A DNA stretch of 64,000 bases from contig NW_006281108.1 of the NCBI RefSeq assembly GCF_000203795.2, forward strand, positions 191,868 to 255,867, given 5' to 3'. Below, one piece after another: positions 1-10,270 of the stretch; the stretch's first letter is position 1; the number at the start of each line of letters is the position of its first letter. The stretch is from Batrachochytrium dendrobatidis JAM81. Lineage: Eukaryota; Chytridiomycota; Chytridiomycetes; Rhizophydiales. Made by a program: the position numbers and the translations under genes. Below the pieces are notes generated by a model. It did not search any database. It saw only the letters and a program-made list of their open reading frames with translations, and was not told where the DNA came from.

Positions 1-340
1 AGGAGGTAGACATACATACCAATCTCCAATCAAGCATCTGAGATCCAAGTCTCGAACACAAGGGCATTCGAGTGGAGCATCGACGCATATGTCATTATCG
101 GGACATAGATACCCAGCACACGCTATGAATCAAGAGAGAATGCAAGTAGTTCAATAGTTAGTGAATGAATAGATAAACAAGAGTAGCAGAACAACTCTGA
201 TTACCAGTGGATTTGGGTTCGTTGGTAAAAGGTTCTTCCTTTTGTTGTTGATGCTGGTTTTGAAAGAATTCAAAAAAAGCCAAAGCATTAGACACAAACA
301 GCAGTAGCACAAGAAGAGAGTGAGAAGATCCAGCAAGCAT
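1..340 (-). CDS. LCL2: LCL2-like small secreted protein, 3' end off the window
   Basis: Two exons are visible, 340..205 and 122..1, with an 82-nt GT-AG intron. The start MLAGSS is chosen because it opens directly into a hydrophobic signal peptide ending near SNALA; an in-frame ATG 45 nt further upstream is possible. The mature part begins FFEFFQNQHQQQ and exon 2 encodes a Cys-rich segment with the motifs YLCPDNDICVDAP and ECPC. This layout (signal peptide, Q-rich stretch, CPD and CPC cysteine motifs) is that of fungal Long Chronological Lifespan protein 2, a small protein linked to ER-associated degradation. The last residues and the stop lie beyond base 1. The gene is divergent from the SWA2 homologue. 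The family call rests on motif resemblance. Confidence 0.75.
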
Positions 341-677
341 AAGTAACGAGTCGCAACAGTTTGTATTGTAATGGACTGAATTCAAGTGGAAACCATTCGC
401 GATGGCAAATTTTCACTTGCAACCGATTATCAACTGCACATCTAACCAGTTCGTAACATGTCAAATCTAATCCTGACATCAACTGAAACCCAATCTAAAC
501 ATGAATACATAACTGACGCAATCAAATGTGGCTCATTGATTTCAATGAGTTTTAGAGAAAATCTGAATGAAATTGATGACAGTAAATATACTCGAGCAGT
601 GAATCGATATTCAAAAAATTAAAACACCAATTCCATTTTTAGTCTTTTCTCCATTCGTAAAATCTAAAACAGCTCGA
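341..677. promoter_or_regulatory. Divergent intergenic region between LCL2-like and SWA2-like genes
   Basis: These 337 bases separate two outward-reading starts and must hold both promoters. The sequence is AT-rich. I see no TATA box or repeat strong enough to name. Confidence 0.35.
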
Positions 678-3600
678 ATGCAGGAACTCAACGATCTGGT
701 ATGGTCAACAAACACTAATGGCAACGTTCGTCCTATTACTACCACTCAGGGAATGCCATTCACACCATCCACTTCTCCGCTCCCTCTCAAACCACAATTG
801 TCGAATGCTCCTGTAAGTTGGATCCACCGTCACTATCTAGCATGCTGCATACTTGTAGCATGGCAAGCCCATATTCTAGCCTTCTAATGACTAATTGATG
901 GCTGTATTGAATACAGGTATACAGCAATGCAAGACCTGCAAATAATGGTGGCAGTCAGCCAGTGAATCGCAGTGGTACATCCACCCCTCAGAGAACTGTT
1001 GCAACAGGACAGCCATTTGGATTAGGAAAGTCATCATCTCTTACTGGATCTACAGCCAATAATGGTGTCGGTAGTAATAGCAACAAGGCAAATGCGGATG
1101 ATGTTTTTGGAACGCTGGTGGGAGCATTCGGAGGCGCATCTATTAGGCAATCAGCAGCTCCAATATTATCTATGGACGAACAAAGAAAGCAGTCACAGCA
1201 GCAGCTATTACAGCGACATCCGCAGAATCTGTCATCAGGAAATGCATCAAACATTGTCTTTCCTGTAAATACTGCTCAAAGCTTAATGATATCACATAGC
1301 ACTTCCTTGCAACCGCTGGTTTCGGCTGGAAAACCTCCATCTCGATCGGGCTCGCCTTCATTGGTGCCTGTCAACGCATTTGATGGCTTGGGATTGACCA
1401 TGGGAACCAGCAATAGTCAACATACTCGTGCCATGTCCAACACTGCTGGACCAACTGCCCAGTCCCTGACTTTTAATGCAGCAAATGGAATATCAACTCA
1501 ATCAACTGGAATCATGCAGTTTGATGGCATTTCCTCTACCTCTCGTTTATCCCCAGCATACCCTTCAAACAAGCATCAAGACTCTACATCCAATCTTGAT
1601 ATTCCAACACTGCAGCCTCATCAGCTTTCAACCAACAAAATCCGTTCTAAATCTCCATCTGCAACCAACTCGTCCAAACAATCGGCTCCATTTGCAGATT
1701 TACTCTCTATTAAACCATCCGCGTCAAAAGTTTCCCAAATGACGGTTGCATCTCAATCTGAATCTACCTTGCCTCAAAGTAAGCAAACGGGAACCATGGT
1801 GCAACCACCCAAATCTGCAGAAGCTTGGGGAAATATCGATTTTTTGGATGCACCTGGACCTGCTAAACACACATCGATTGCTACAAGCGGAAATTACACT
1901 ACTGTCTCTGATACACATCTTGTAAATGGAGATATTTTTGATGCCTCGTTTCTTGGCTCTCAGTTTTCCAAAGAAACCAAGGTGTGCAAGCCTGTAGTAG
2001 ATGATAATCCACTTGGGTTACTAGCAGGTCCTGCAACTCAATCGCCAGCTTGGGAATCTTTGACATTAAAATCAACTCAATCGACATCTCCAACTCACTC
2101 TCTACAGTCAAACAGCCAATCACTACCAATTTCTCAGCCCACAAAAACTAGTAACGATCGAAATATTGCACAGATTGTGAGTATGGGATTTGATGCTGAC
2201 AGTGCAGCTGCTGCTTTGGAGGTATCCGGACAAGAGGTAGCTGCCGCCATTGACATTCTTGTTCAGAATCAGAAAGCGGAAGCACAGATTCAGCATTTTT
2301 CTTTAGCCAATCAGGGTATATCTCCTACCAAATCACAACGTCAAACAACATCTTGCTCTTCCAATCGACCCGAGTCAAAATTCAACTCTGACAATAATAC
2401 AGATGAATACAAAGGCTTTTATACCGGAAGAGCGCGGGACGAAGATGATATTGAACCAGGCTCTAGAGTCTTGCCTGACACCCAAAAGATTATAGAAAGC
2501 GCGTCTGCATTTGGCATGTCTGTGTTTAAAAACGCTAAAACATTTGTGAGCTACTCCAAAAAAGCCATTACGCAAGTGATTGAAAAAGCTGGTGCTGATG
2601 TGTCTGGAACTTCTACGGGAGAGACTAAATCTCCTGGTGGGTATGATGAAAATAGACATGCTGCTCAAGAGTACTCCCAATGGAATGGCAAACCGTTTAA
2701 AGATCATGATGATGGAGAGTATGATGACTGCTACGATGCACATGATGCACCCAAAGAGTCCAAGTTTTCTGATGGTTTGAATACACAGAATGGTCATGGG
2801 TGGCAAAACGATACGACTGATATGAATATGAGCGTTTCATCTGATGAAGATGTAGATGTTTCGGTCAAGAAACAGACTAATTGCTTGAGTGCTATAAAAT
2901 CCGAGGGCTCATCACAGCAGGTACCCAGTTCTAAATCAGACAACAATCTGATTGATCCTGATGAATTTGTAACAATCTCTCCACCTGCACCTAGTATGAA
3001 TTCGACGATGCAACAGTTTTTAGAAACTGAACTGTCACAGCCATCAAAACAACAAACTTCATCCCCATCAACACGACAACAACCCAAACTACAATCAAGT
3101 GCATTAACCACATCTCCACACTATATCTCGGCAGAATCAACCAAATCTCTTGGAACCGAGATGTTTAAAAAGGGTCAATTCAGTGATGCAGTAGTGCATT
3201 ACACGACTGCAATTCAAGCCTTGCAGGCTTTGAGTTCATCCACAATGTCAACTGATCCAGCATACATGTCACTTTTGGTAACATTGTTGACTAACCGGGC
3301 CTCAGCAATGCTCAAAACCGGACAGTATCGCGAAGCTATTGCTGATTGTACACAGGCATTAGGTATATCCAGTAATGATTTGAAGGGATTGCATCGTCGT
3401 GCATGTGCTTATGAGGCCATAGAAATGTGGACCGAGGCACTCAAGGACTACCGGATGGTAATGGAAACAGGTGGAGCAAGTAAATCAGTGTCAGAAGGAA
3501 TAGTCCGGTGTAACAAGGCACTTCAAGGTAGCGATCGTAGCACATTTGCATCCGAAACCAATGCCATCAACTCATCTGCATCCGTTTCTCAACCAAAACT

Positions 3601-4009
3601 GGTCAAACCATCAAGCGTTCAAGTTCAATCTGCAGTGGATGCTGCAGTTCAGAAGCTTCGTCATCAAGCGATCCAAGCAGAGCAAGAAGAAACCGAGAAA
3701 TTTGCGCTTGGAGATGAGATTGAAGCCAAAATCAACCACTGGCGACGCAACAAAGAAGATAACCTTCGAGCATTGATTTCCACGTTGAACATGGTATTGT
3801 GGCCGTCATTGGGATGGAAACCAGTTGGATTAGGAGAGTTGGTGACACCACAACAACTAAAAGTTCGATATATGCGAGCGGTTGGAAAAGTTCATCCCGA
3901 CAAGCTAGGAGTAGATGCAACAGTTGAACAGAGATTGATTGCGAATCATGTATTTTCTACTTTAAACAAGGCATGGGATTTGTTCAAGGCCAGTAATGGA
4001 ATATCTTGA
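678..4009 (+). CDS. SWA2: Auxilin-like J-domain protein (SWA2 family): UBA, TPR and DnaJ domains
   Basis: Exons 678..812 and 917..4009 give 1075 aa across a phase-0 intron (GTAAGT...ACAG). The long N-terminal half is Ser/Thr/Gln-rich and disordered-looking. A UBA domain (NIAQIVSMGFDADSA) lies near residues 460-500, TPR-like helices near 785-905 and a C-terminal J domain near 1003-1075 with the HPD triad at about 1037. UBA, TPR and J in this order match yeast Swa2/auxilin, the cofactor that recruits Hsp70 to strip clathrin coats from vesicles. The N-terminal region has short DLL- and NPL-type peptides that might bind clathrin or adaptors, but none is a textbook clathrin box. Confidence in the family is high; the exact start is less sure. 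Confidence 0.88.
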
Positions 4010-4110
4010 AATGAAATGGAATGTTGTGTAAATGTTGGATTTGATGGTCGCAGAAGGAAATTTCGATTTTTGAATTATGAATCGACTTGACATTTGTTAC
4101 AAACTTTACT

Positions 4111-5548
4111 ATGGCAGAGGACAGCGAAGCAGTCAATGTGTTGGAAAGCCATGAAACGGCTGAAGAGGAGATGGGGGCAGATGAGTGGGACGACAATGTA
4201 GACTATGAGTGGGAAGGTGATAATGAAGAGTATTCGATCATGGAAAATGCTGGCCAAGACGATGGGGAAGAGGTTGATGAGACCACTAATGGAAACGAAC
4301 AGGAAGACACTAGCATTAATGATACAGCTACAGAACAACAACAGCAGAGATCGTCACATACGCATGGAAACGGACAGCACAATCCTCGATGGAGAGGTCA
4401 TGCACCGGCTCGTGCTGCGAATGGCGGCAACAAGCAGTATTCTGCCATGTAAGAGTTGTTACTGCCGATATTGATGACTGCTGGTTTGCTACTGACTATT
4501 ATTCTGACTGATTAGATCCAGCAAGATCTACATCAACCCTTCTTATGTACGCAGGGGAGTAGTGTTCCCTTTCCCGCTACCCATGCATATTCAAGCCATG
4601 GCTCCATCTGCTAGTATGCCCCCTATGACCAACGTAATGATGCCTCCATATGGAACTCGTGTGTCCCAAATGATGCCTATTATTCCTCAAGCTCCAATTA
4701 ACTGGAACTTTAATGCTACTGCGTTTGTGAGTTGATTGCTATTGAACCTGGAAAAGTAGATCACTAGACCATCAGTAATTCACTCGACTAATCTTTTATT
4801 GAATGATCAACTCGTAGGTGCCTGGAACTGCAATGCAAATGGGTGCTCGGCGGCATGAAAACATCAACTTCAGAGGCAATAGTAGCCAACAAAACAAACA
4901 GTCCATGTTTCAATCCAACTCATTATCTAGTACTCACAGATCTCAAAAATATCCACAACAATTGGCTGGACAAAAGCGATCGGCTTCCATCATATCGGAT
5001 TCAAGAGATACTGAAAAATCTACTGGCGGAGATTCTGCAACTTTATCCCAACAGCTGAACCCGCCCGATTTTCATCCTGGGAAACGGATTGCAAAAGGTG
5101 TTACCAAGAGCGTTGCAATAGTGGAAAACTTTGCTGCAAAAACTACTGCCAATTTGCTCAGTCAGATTGCTAGTCAAGTTGCCCAAGTAACAGTATGTCC
5201 ATCTCTTTATTTACATCCGAATGGACCATAAACTCATTTGGCTCATCTGTAATGTTGAGCTTGACTCATTTGTTTTTACCGTGTATTCTAAATAATTTTT
5301 GATATTGATTAGAATGTGACTCTCTTAGAAAACAATACTAAAGCCAAGATTGAATTCGCAACAGATAATGGTGGATTGTTATTTAGGCGTAAATTCAACA
5401 AGTATGTGTTTCATCTCGTTACATCGTGTCATTAGTGTTTTCAATATTCTCGTTCAAACCCTGTTTATACTATGCTTATTTTTGTATACTTTTGTGTAGG
5501 TCAAGTCTCGATGGGGCCATGCTTACTGTTACTGTACAGCCCTTGTAA
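4111..5548 (+). CDS. Hypothetical protein with acidic N-terminus, five exons
   Basis: I do not recognise this gene. Exons 4111..4448, 4516..4726, 4818..5192, 5313..5401 and 5500..5548 join in frame to 353 aa, with introns of 67-119 nt. The first 80 residues are strongly acidic (EEEMGADEWDDN, EWEGDNEE). The middle is rich in Met, Pro and Asn (MPPMTNVMMPPYG, then NWNFNATAF). A basic stretch (HPGKRIAKGVTKS) precedes a more ordered C-terminus ending LDGAMLTVTVQPL, whose alternating hydrophobic pattern could be the last strands of a small alpha/beta fold such as a degenerate RRM; that is speculation. It follows the SWA2-like gene on the same strand after 101 bases. Consistent phases and GT-AG ends at all four introns support a real gene. 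Confidence 0.7.
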
Positions 5549-5785
5549 ACTGCCACAAAAACCATGCCTATCAGTAATTGGCAGTGGCATGGTTTATTCA
5601 AACTATAGGACTGAATGCAAAATAAACACGCTTGTTTTAGTTTCAAAGGGTTAAATTTGTTGGTCTGAAAGTTTGTGGAGTGAATGGATGCAAGTTTGAG
5701 TAGATATAAATATCTGTTTTACTGAATCAGTTTATACTCGGCAACATTCTGCTATATCCTATCCAACCTTCAAAGCTGCAATCCA

Positions 5786-6652
5786 ATGAAATTTGCTCAA
5801 TCTACATTATTGATGTTGGGCTGCGAAGCTATATCAGGCATGCTGGCTGTTTCTGCTTCCTATATCATGTTAGCCAATTCTCAACATATGTCTATGAAAC
5901 ATAAATCCATGATCAGCAGTTCTACCACTACTACTTTAGCAGTTACGTCTACATCTACAACAACGCTCACTGCATCACTTCCTACAACTCTAGCTCGCGT
6001 ATCCGTACCAAGCCATAAAAATCTAACTGTATCTGATATGACATGCAGAATTCTTGAACCAATTATTACCCAAGTCATCCAAGGAATCAATAGTATAAAA
6101 ACACATATTGTCCCTCACTTCATCAACACTTTGTATCCTATCACGGACACGATCTTTACCAATCTTCAAAATCAGATTACCTCAGCATTGAATATAACAA
6201 CCCAAACTACTCTTATATATGCTTTAAATCAAAACGTTTCCATTACTCCCATCATACTCCAAACCGTGTTAGATGATGCTACTCTGCGCGTGGTAATGGA
6301 TATCACGACCACCAAAAAGATTGTTACGGCTCTACACAATGCTACTACCGGTACTATATCAGCGTGGATTGCAACAAGTCATGTCGGTGATGCTGTTGGG
6401 ACAATGTTGGGAACGCTTACACAAGTGGGTAATCCAGAGTTTGCACGATTCGCACTTCTTCAGGCGTTAGATGTAAACATAGTGATTACCACTAATACCA
6501 CCATACCGTTTACTGTCAAGAATATTTCTGATATACTAACTGCAGTTGTATTGAGTGGATTTGATATGAGTGGAAGCGTGACTCGGTCAACTTTATTTGC
6601 TGCATACTTTGCAGCCAACGACAAAGGGAATGAAGCCAGAGAAAATAAATAA
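5786..6652 (+). CDS. Ser/Thr-rich secreted protein of unknown function
   Basis: A single open frame of 288 aa starts with a hydrophobic N-terminus (MKFAQSTLLMLGCEAISGM... to about residue 30) that reads as a signal peptide or signal anchor. A Ser/Thr-rich stretch at about 45-75 (STTTTLAVTSTSTTTLTAS) is a likely O-glycosylation region. The rest is hydrophobic and beta-prone with many N-T/S sequons. There is no cysteine framework or catalytic motif I can name, and no introns. A TATA-like TATAAATAT sits about 80 bases upstream. It converges on CFAP52. It is probably a lineage-restricted extracellular protein. Confidence 0.6.
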   Translation: MKFAQSTLLMLGCEAISGMLAVSASYIMLANSQHMSMKHKSMISSSTTTTLAVTSTSTTTLTASLPTTLARVSVPSHKNLTVSDMTCRILEPIITQVIQGINSIKTHIVPHFINTLYPITDTIFTNLQNQITSALNITTQTTLIYALNQNVSITPIILQTVLDDATLRVVMDITTTKKIVTALHNATTGTISAWIATSHVGDAVGTMLGTLTQVGNPEFARFALLQALDVNIVITTNTTIPFTVKNISDILTAVVLSGFDMSGSVTRSTLFAAYFAANDKGNEARENK

Positions 6653-7015
6653 AAAGTTGTCAGCAAGCATTACCATCAGCGCTCTACTCAGAGTTTGCAT
6701 TAACTTGAATCGTCCATTTTCACAAACTGAAAATATGTGTTTTTGAAAGGCTACTATTGCAGCTTGCTTAATTCTATGAACTCTTAATGGATCAATGAGA
6801 TTGTAAAGATTTGAATTTATTTGAAACTTTAAAATCATGAGCCCACATCACAGAAAATTGAATATAAATCATATCTGGATTCTAAACAAACCAAGACAAC
6901 TAAAAAGTAATTCAAACATCATTTTAGAAGAATTGAAACGAATCGAATCTTGATTGTGTAGTGTTATCAATGAGTGATTTTGACTCGACAAACCCGTCAA
7001 CGATTTAAAATGAAC
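6653..7015. other. Convergent intergenic spacer
   Basis: AT-rich spacer between the stop of the secreted-protein gene and the stop of CFAP52. It must hold both polyadenylation regions. I see no repeat, RNA gene or extra exon. Confidence 0.5.
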
Positions 7016-9758
7016 CTAGCATTTGGGGAGTGCCCAACAGAATACGGCTCCCTCAGCACTCACAGAAACCACATAAGATCCATTGGGAGAAATTTTGACC
7101 TTGGTAATATCCGTTGAATGACCTACACCAACAAATGCCACATCTCCCTCTTCGTACCGATACACCTTGACCAATTTATCACTCCCACCGATAACAAACA
7201 ACTTTCCATCACAAGTGATATCCAATCCGTTGATCGTGTCGCTTTGTGAGACTTCAAGCTCTCGAATCAAGGAGCCGTCAAATGCTTCCCAGTAAGCAAC
7301 CTTTCTATCAGTGCCACTTGTAAGGAGTTGACTTTCGTCTGGATAGTAACAGACAGCTTTAAAAAATGAAGGTGCAAATAAGACTTGATTTCGAACGTAT
7401 CTGGTCAGATCCCATAAAATGCAGGATCCGTCGCTGGAGGAAGACACGCATTCGAGACTGTTTTTACGAATTTTTATACATGTAACGGTACCCTTGTGTT
7501 CCTTCATGGCATCCTCAAGATGTTGAACCTGCTTTGTGATTCTCCACACACGTACTTGCCCATCTGGTATCCAACCATCCCAAAAAAGATTCATAACCGT
7601 CAAATGTATACATCACACAACTCATCAGTATAAACATGGTAGGTTCAAATCATGGATAGCATGCACTTGCCTTCACCACCAGAAACAACACGAAAATCTC
7701 CTGCGGAATTGAACGGTTCAGTAACGGCTAGAGCAGTTACACAGCGTTTATGCGCATCATTGATTTCGTATTGAAGACGACCGCTTTGTGGACCGAATGC
7801 ACGAATTTTGCCATCGTTCCATCCAGAAATCAAAGAAGATCCATCTTTTTTAAATGTAATGCATTTGCATTCAAGATTGGCAACGGCAATCCGTAGCAGC
7901 TCGGTAGATGTGTGTGCATTCCAAATACGAATATCTGTATCAGACGCCGTGGCAAATACATCCGAGGACTCACTATATAGGTTGGATAGAGTGGTAACAT
8001 TTCGGTTGTAAAAGGTGGAAACCCCATTGTAAGCATACATGTTTAAACTCTTTGCACACATCAAATCAATTCTCGATTTTGGGATGGTATTCATTGCCAC
8101 ATTGAATTTCAGGGAACATGGGATATTGAATAGACTTACGTTGGAAAACAAATGTCGTTGATGGATGCGTAGTGGCATGTCGACTTTAATGTAGGAGAAA
8201 ACTCATCCAGCATCACTGTGTATATGTTCGAGTAAGCCGTGCCAGCAAAAAACTGTTTTTCGTCATCAAAGGTAATCGAAGTGACGCTGCCATTGATTTT
8301 GGTTTTTCTGTCGAAAATAAAAACAAGAACGACGGGTGAGTTTCAAAGTTTAATTTAAAGCATAATTGGACACTTACTTGACAATACTCAATTTGGGTAG
8401 CGAAAGCTTGGCTATCACTCCATCCCCGCAACCAACAATCACCTCGTCGCCTTTAGGTGTTAGTGCAGCTGAAAGAATTCCCATAGAAAACAGTTCCTAC
8501 ATATTCAAATAATCCAGTAGTATCAATGCATGAATTCAATAACGCATGAGTAATAATTTGACATTTAGAACTATTTGAAAACAAGTACACCTTTTCTTTT
8601 GGTGGTCCAGAATGCTTAAACAGTTTTGTACGCAGATTCACTTGCATAAGGTCACCCGTCGTTGTTCCACAGTACATAAACTCGTCATTTTGATCAATGT
8701 CAATACATTTGACGACTCTTTTGATTTGGCCCGTTTGACAGTTTGTAGCACGAATTTTTCTTTGAGAAACGTTGAGCTCCCAAACACGCAGTGTGCCAAC
8801 CCCGCCCGTGACAAATGAAAAATCGTCATTCTGAAGGTATGCAAGAGCAAGAGTAATGCCTGAAGAGTCAGTTGAGGCTGGAGACCCACATATTGCAGCG
8901 TATGTAGATAAATCCCAAACAATCACCGCGTTGTCGTCTTCTCCTCCTAATGAAGCCAGATATGCACCTGAAGGAGAAAATGCCAAGGCTTGCACTTTGA
9001 CTTTATGCAGGGTAAGACGATGAAGAAGAGTTCGATCATGAAAGCTCCAAATGATGATGTCTGCCTATTTTTACAGAATGGCCAAAGTGTGGTTAACATC
9101 ATGTCCAAGTTGTATATGGATGCTTGAAAATAAACGCATGTCGAGTTTATAAAAAATACCTGAAATCCTTTATGAGTAACCTGCCCAGACGCAATATATT
9201 TGCCGTCTTTGGACACGGCAATACAACTCACAACATTTGTATGCCCCTGTAAGAATTCTTGCATACTTTTTTTTCTCGAATCGTTGATGACTACAGTAGA
9301 GCCAAGCGAGTAGATCGTATGGACTCCATCTGGATGCTTAATCAAGCCGCCTGGCACGGTACCTACATGATTATTTTAATGAAAATAGATTCGAGTATAT
9401 TTTTATAGTTAGAACATGATAATCTACAACGTATTAGAAATAAACGCTACATGTTTGATAGACTAATGGCAGTCTACTGATGGATGAAGTTGCTACACAA
9501 GATATGCCGCTAATACACGACACTACAGAATACATAAATAGTATATGTAGTACGACACGATATTTCTTGCTTGTATAAATGTACTCTCATTGAGTTCAAG
9601 ATACGTTGGCAGATATACTCTGTAACCACTAGACACGTCGAGTTTTGACAAAGCTTGAACCTTGCCAGTTGAAACTATACAATACTTGTATATAGCATAC
9701 CTCCAAATCCAATAATTGAGTTGAGCTTCAAATTTTGAAAATCTAGAGTTTCTGTCAT
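7016..9758 (-). CDS. CFAP52: CFAP52 (WDR16), axonemal WD40 protein
   Basis: Seven exons (9758..9701, 9362..9160, 9064..8591, 8496..8378, 8307..8140, 7972..7671, 7563..7016) join to 623 aa, the usual length of the family. The N-terminus LKLNSIIGFGG and the blocks IASGQVTHKGFQADIIIW, SGTDRKVAYWE and VGVGHSTDITKVKISPNG are diagnostic of CFAP52, a double beta-propeller protein of the flagellar axoneme thought to sit inside doublet microtubules. WD repeats run along the whole length. The junction 7671/7670 needs a GC donor (G|GCAAGT): any nearby GT donor breaks the frame or deletes conserved residues around GGEDGQVRVW. Its presence implies a flagellated zoospore. Downstream of the gene lies a convergent secreted-protein gene. 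Confidence 0.93.
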
Positions 9759-9847
9759 CTATTGCAAATATATACTATCTTTGTACTTGTAAAGATACAA
9801 ACAGCAATTATATTGTAATGGCTGAACAATGCGTCACGTCCGAGTTT

Positions 9848-9880
9848 GTAATATATCACGTGCTAAACGTGATATATTAC
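9848..9880. repeat. Perfect 13-bp inverted repeat (hairpin) with 7-nt loop
   Basis: Arms GTAATATATCACG (9848-9860) and CGTGATATATTAC (9868-9880) are exact reverse complements around TGCTAAA. The left arm-loop boundary creates a CACGTG E-box at 9857-9862. It lies about 90 bases upstream of the CFAP52 start. It could be a protein-binding palindrome or a mobile-element relic. Confidence 0.75.
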
Positions 9881-10113
9881 CATTAGAGTTTGAATTGCAC
9901 ATCACAATTGATGCTAAATGAAGCTAGCCAGAGTGCTGAGATTTGGAGTTGCCAAACATGTAAAACGCCGCATTACTATTCTTACATCTGAGTTTCTTCA
10001 AATAAAAGGCTACTTGATCGTTTAGTAAGTTGGAATGTATCAAAAAACACATTTCTATTGGCAAATGATACTTGCATATTTACAAGTCCTAGTTTGAGTT
10101 TATTTGCAGCTAA

Positions 10114-10128
10114 TTCACGTAAAATGAA
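10114..10128 (-). repeat. Dispersed-repeat core fragment
   Basis: TTCACGTAAAATGAA, the inverse of the conserved repeat end, 142 bases beyond the SEC21 stop. Confidence 0.5.
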
Positions 10129-10270
10129 ACACTTGTATTTTACCTCGGAATATCAAAACAATATAGTAGCAAACCCAATAAAAATATCCAAAGAAACAAT
10201 TCGAATTTATTGGCGAAACAGTTTAAGCCTTCATCCTCAATATACCAAATACCGATCTTAATCCAGAAAA

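Larger units (their letters stand above)
9759..10270. other. Intergenic region between CFAP52 promoter and the SEC21 3' end
   Basis: It holds the CFAP52 promoter, the hairpin at 9848-9880 and, at 10114-10128, a 15-base inverse copy of the core of the dispersed repeat (TTCACGTAAAATGAA). An open frame at 10058-10261 has no recognisable features. Confidence 0.5.

Noticed and set aside
2375..2806. Minus-strand frame of 143 codons
   Set aside because: Antisense to the SWA2-like coding exon; no signal of its own.
7631..7641. GGTTCAAAT resembling a tRNA B box
   Set aside because: It lies in a CFAP52 intron with no A box or cloverleaf around it.
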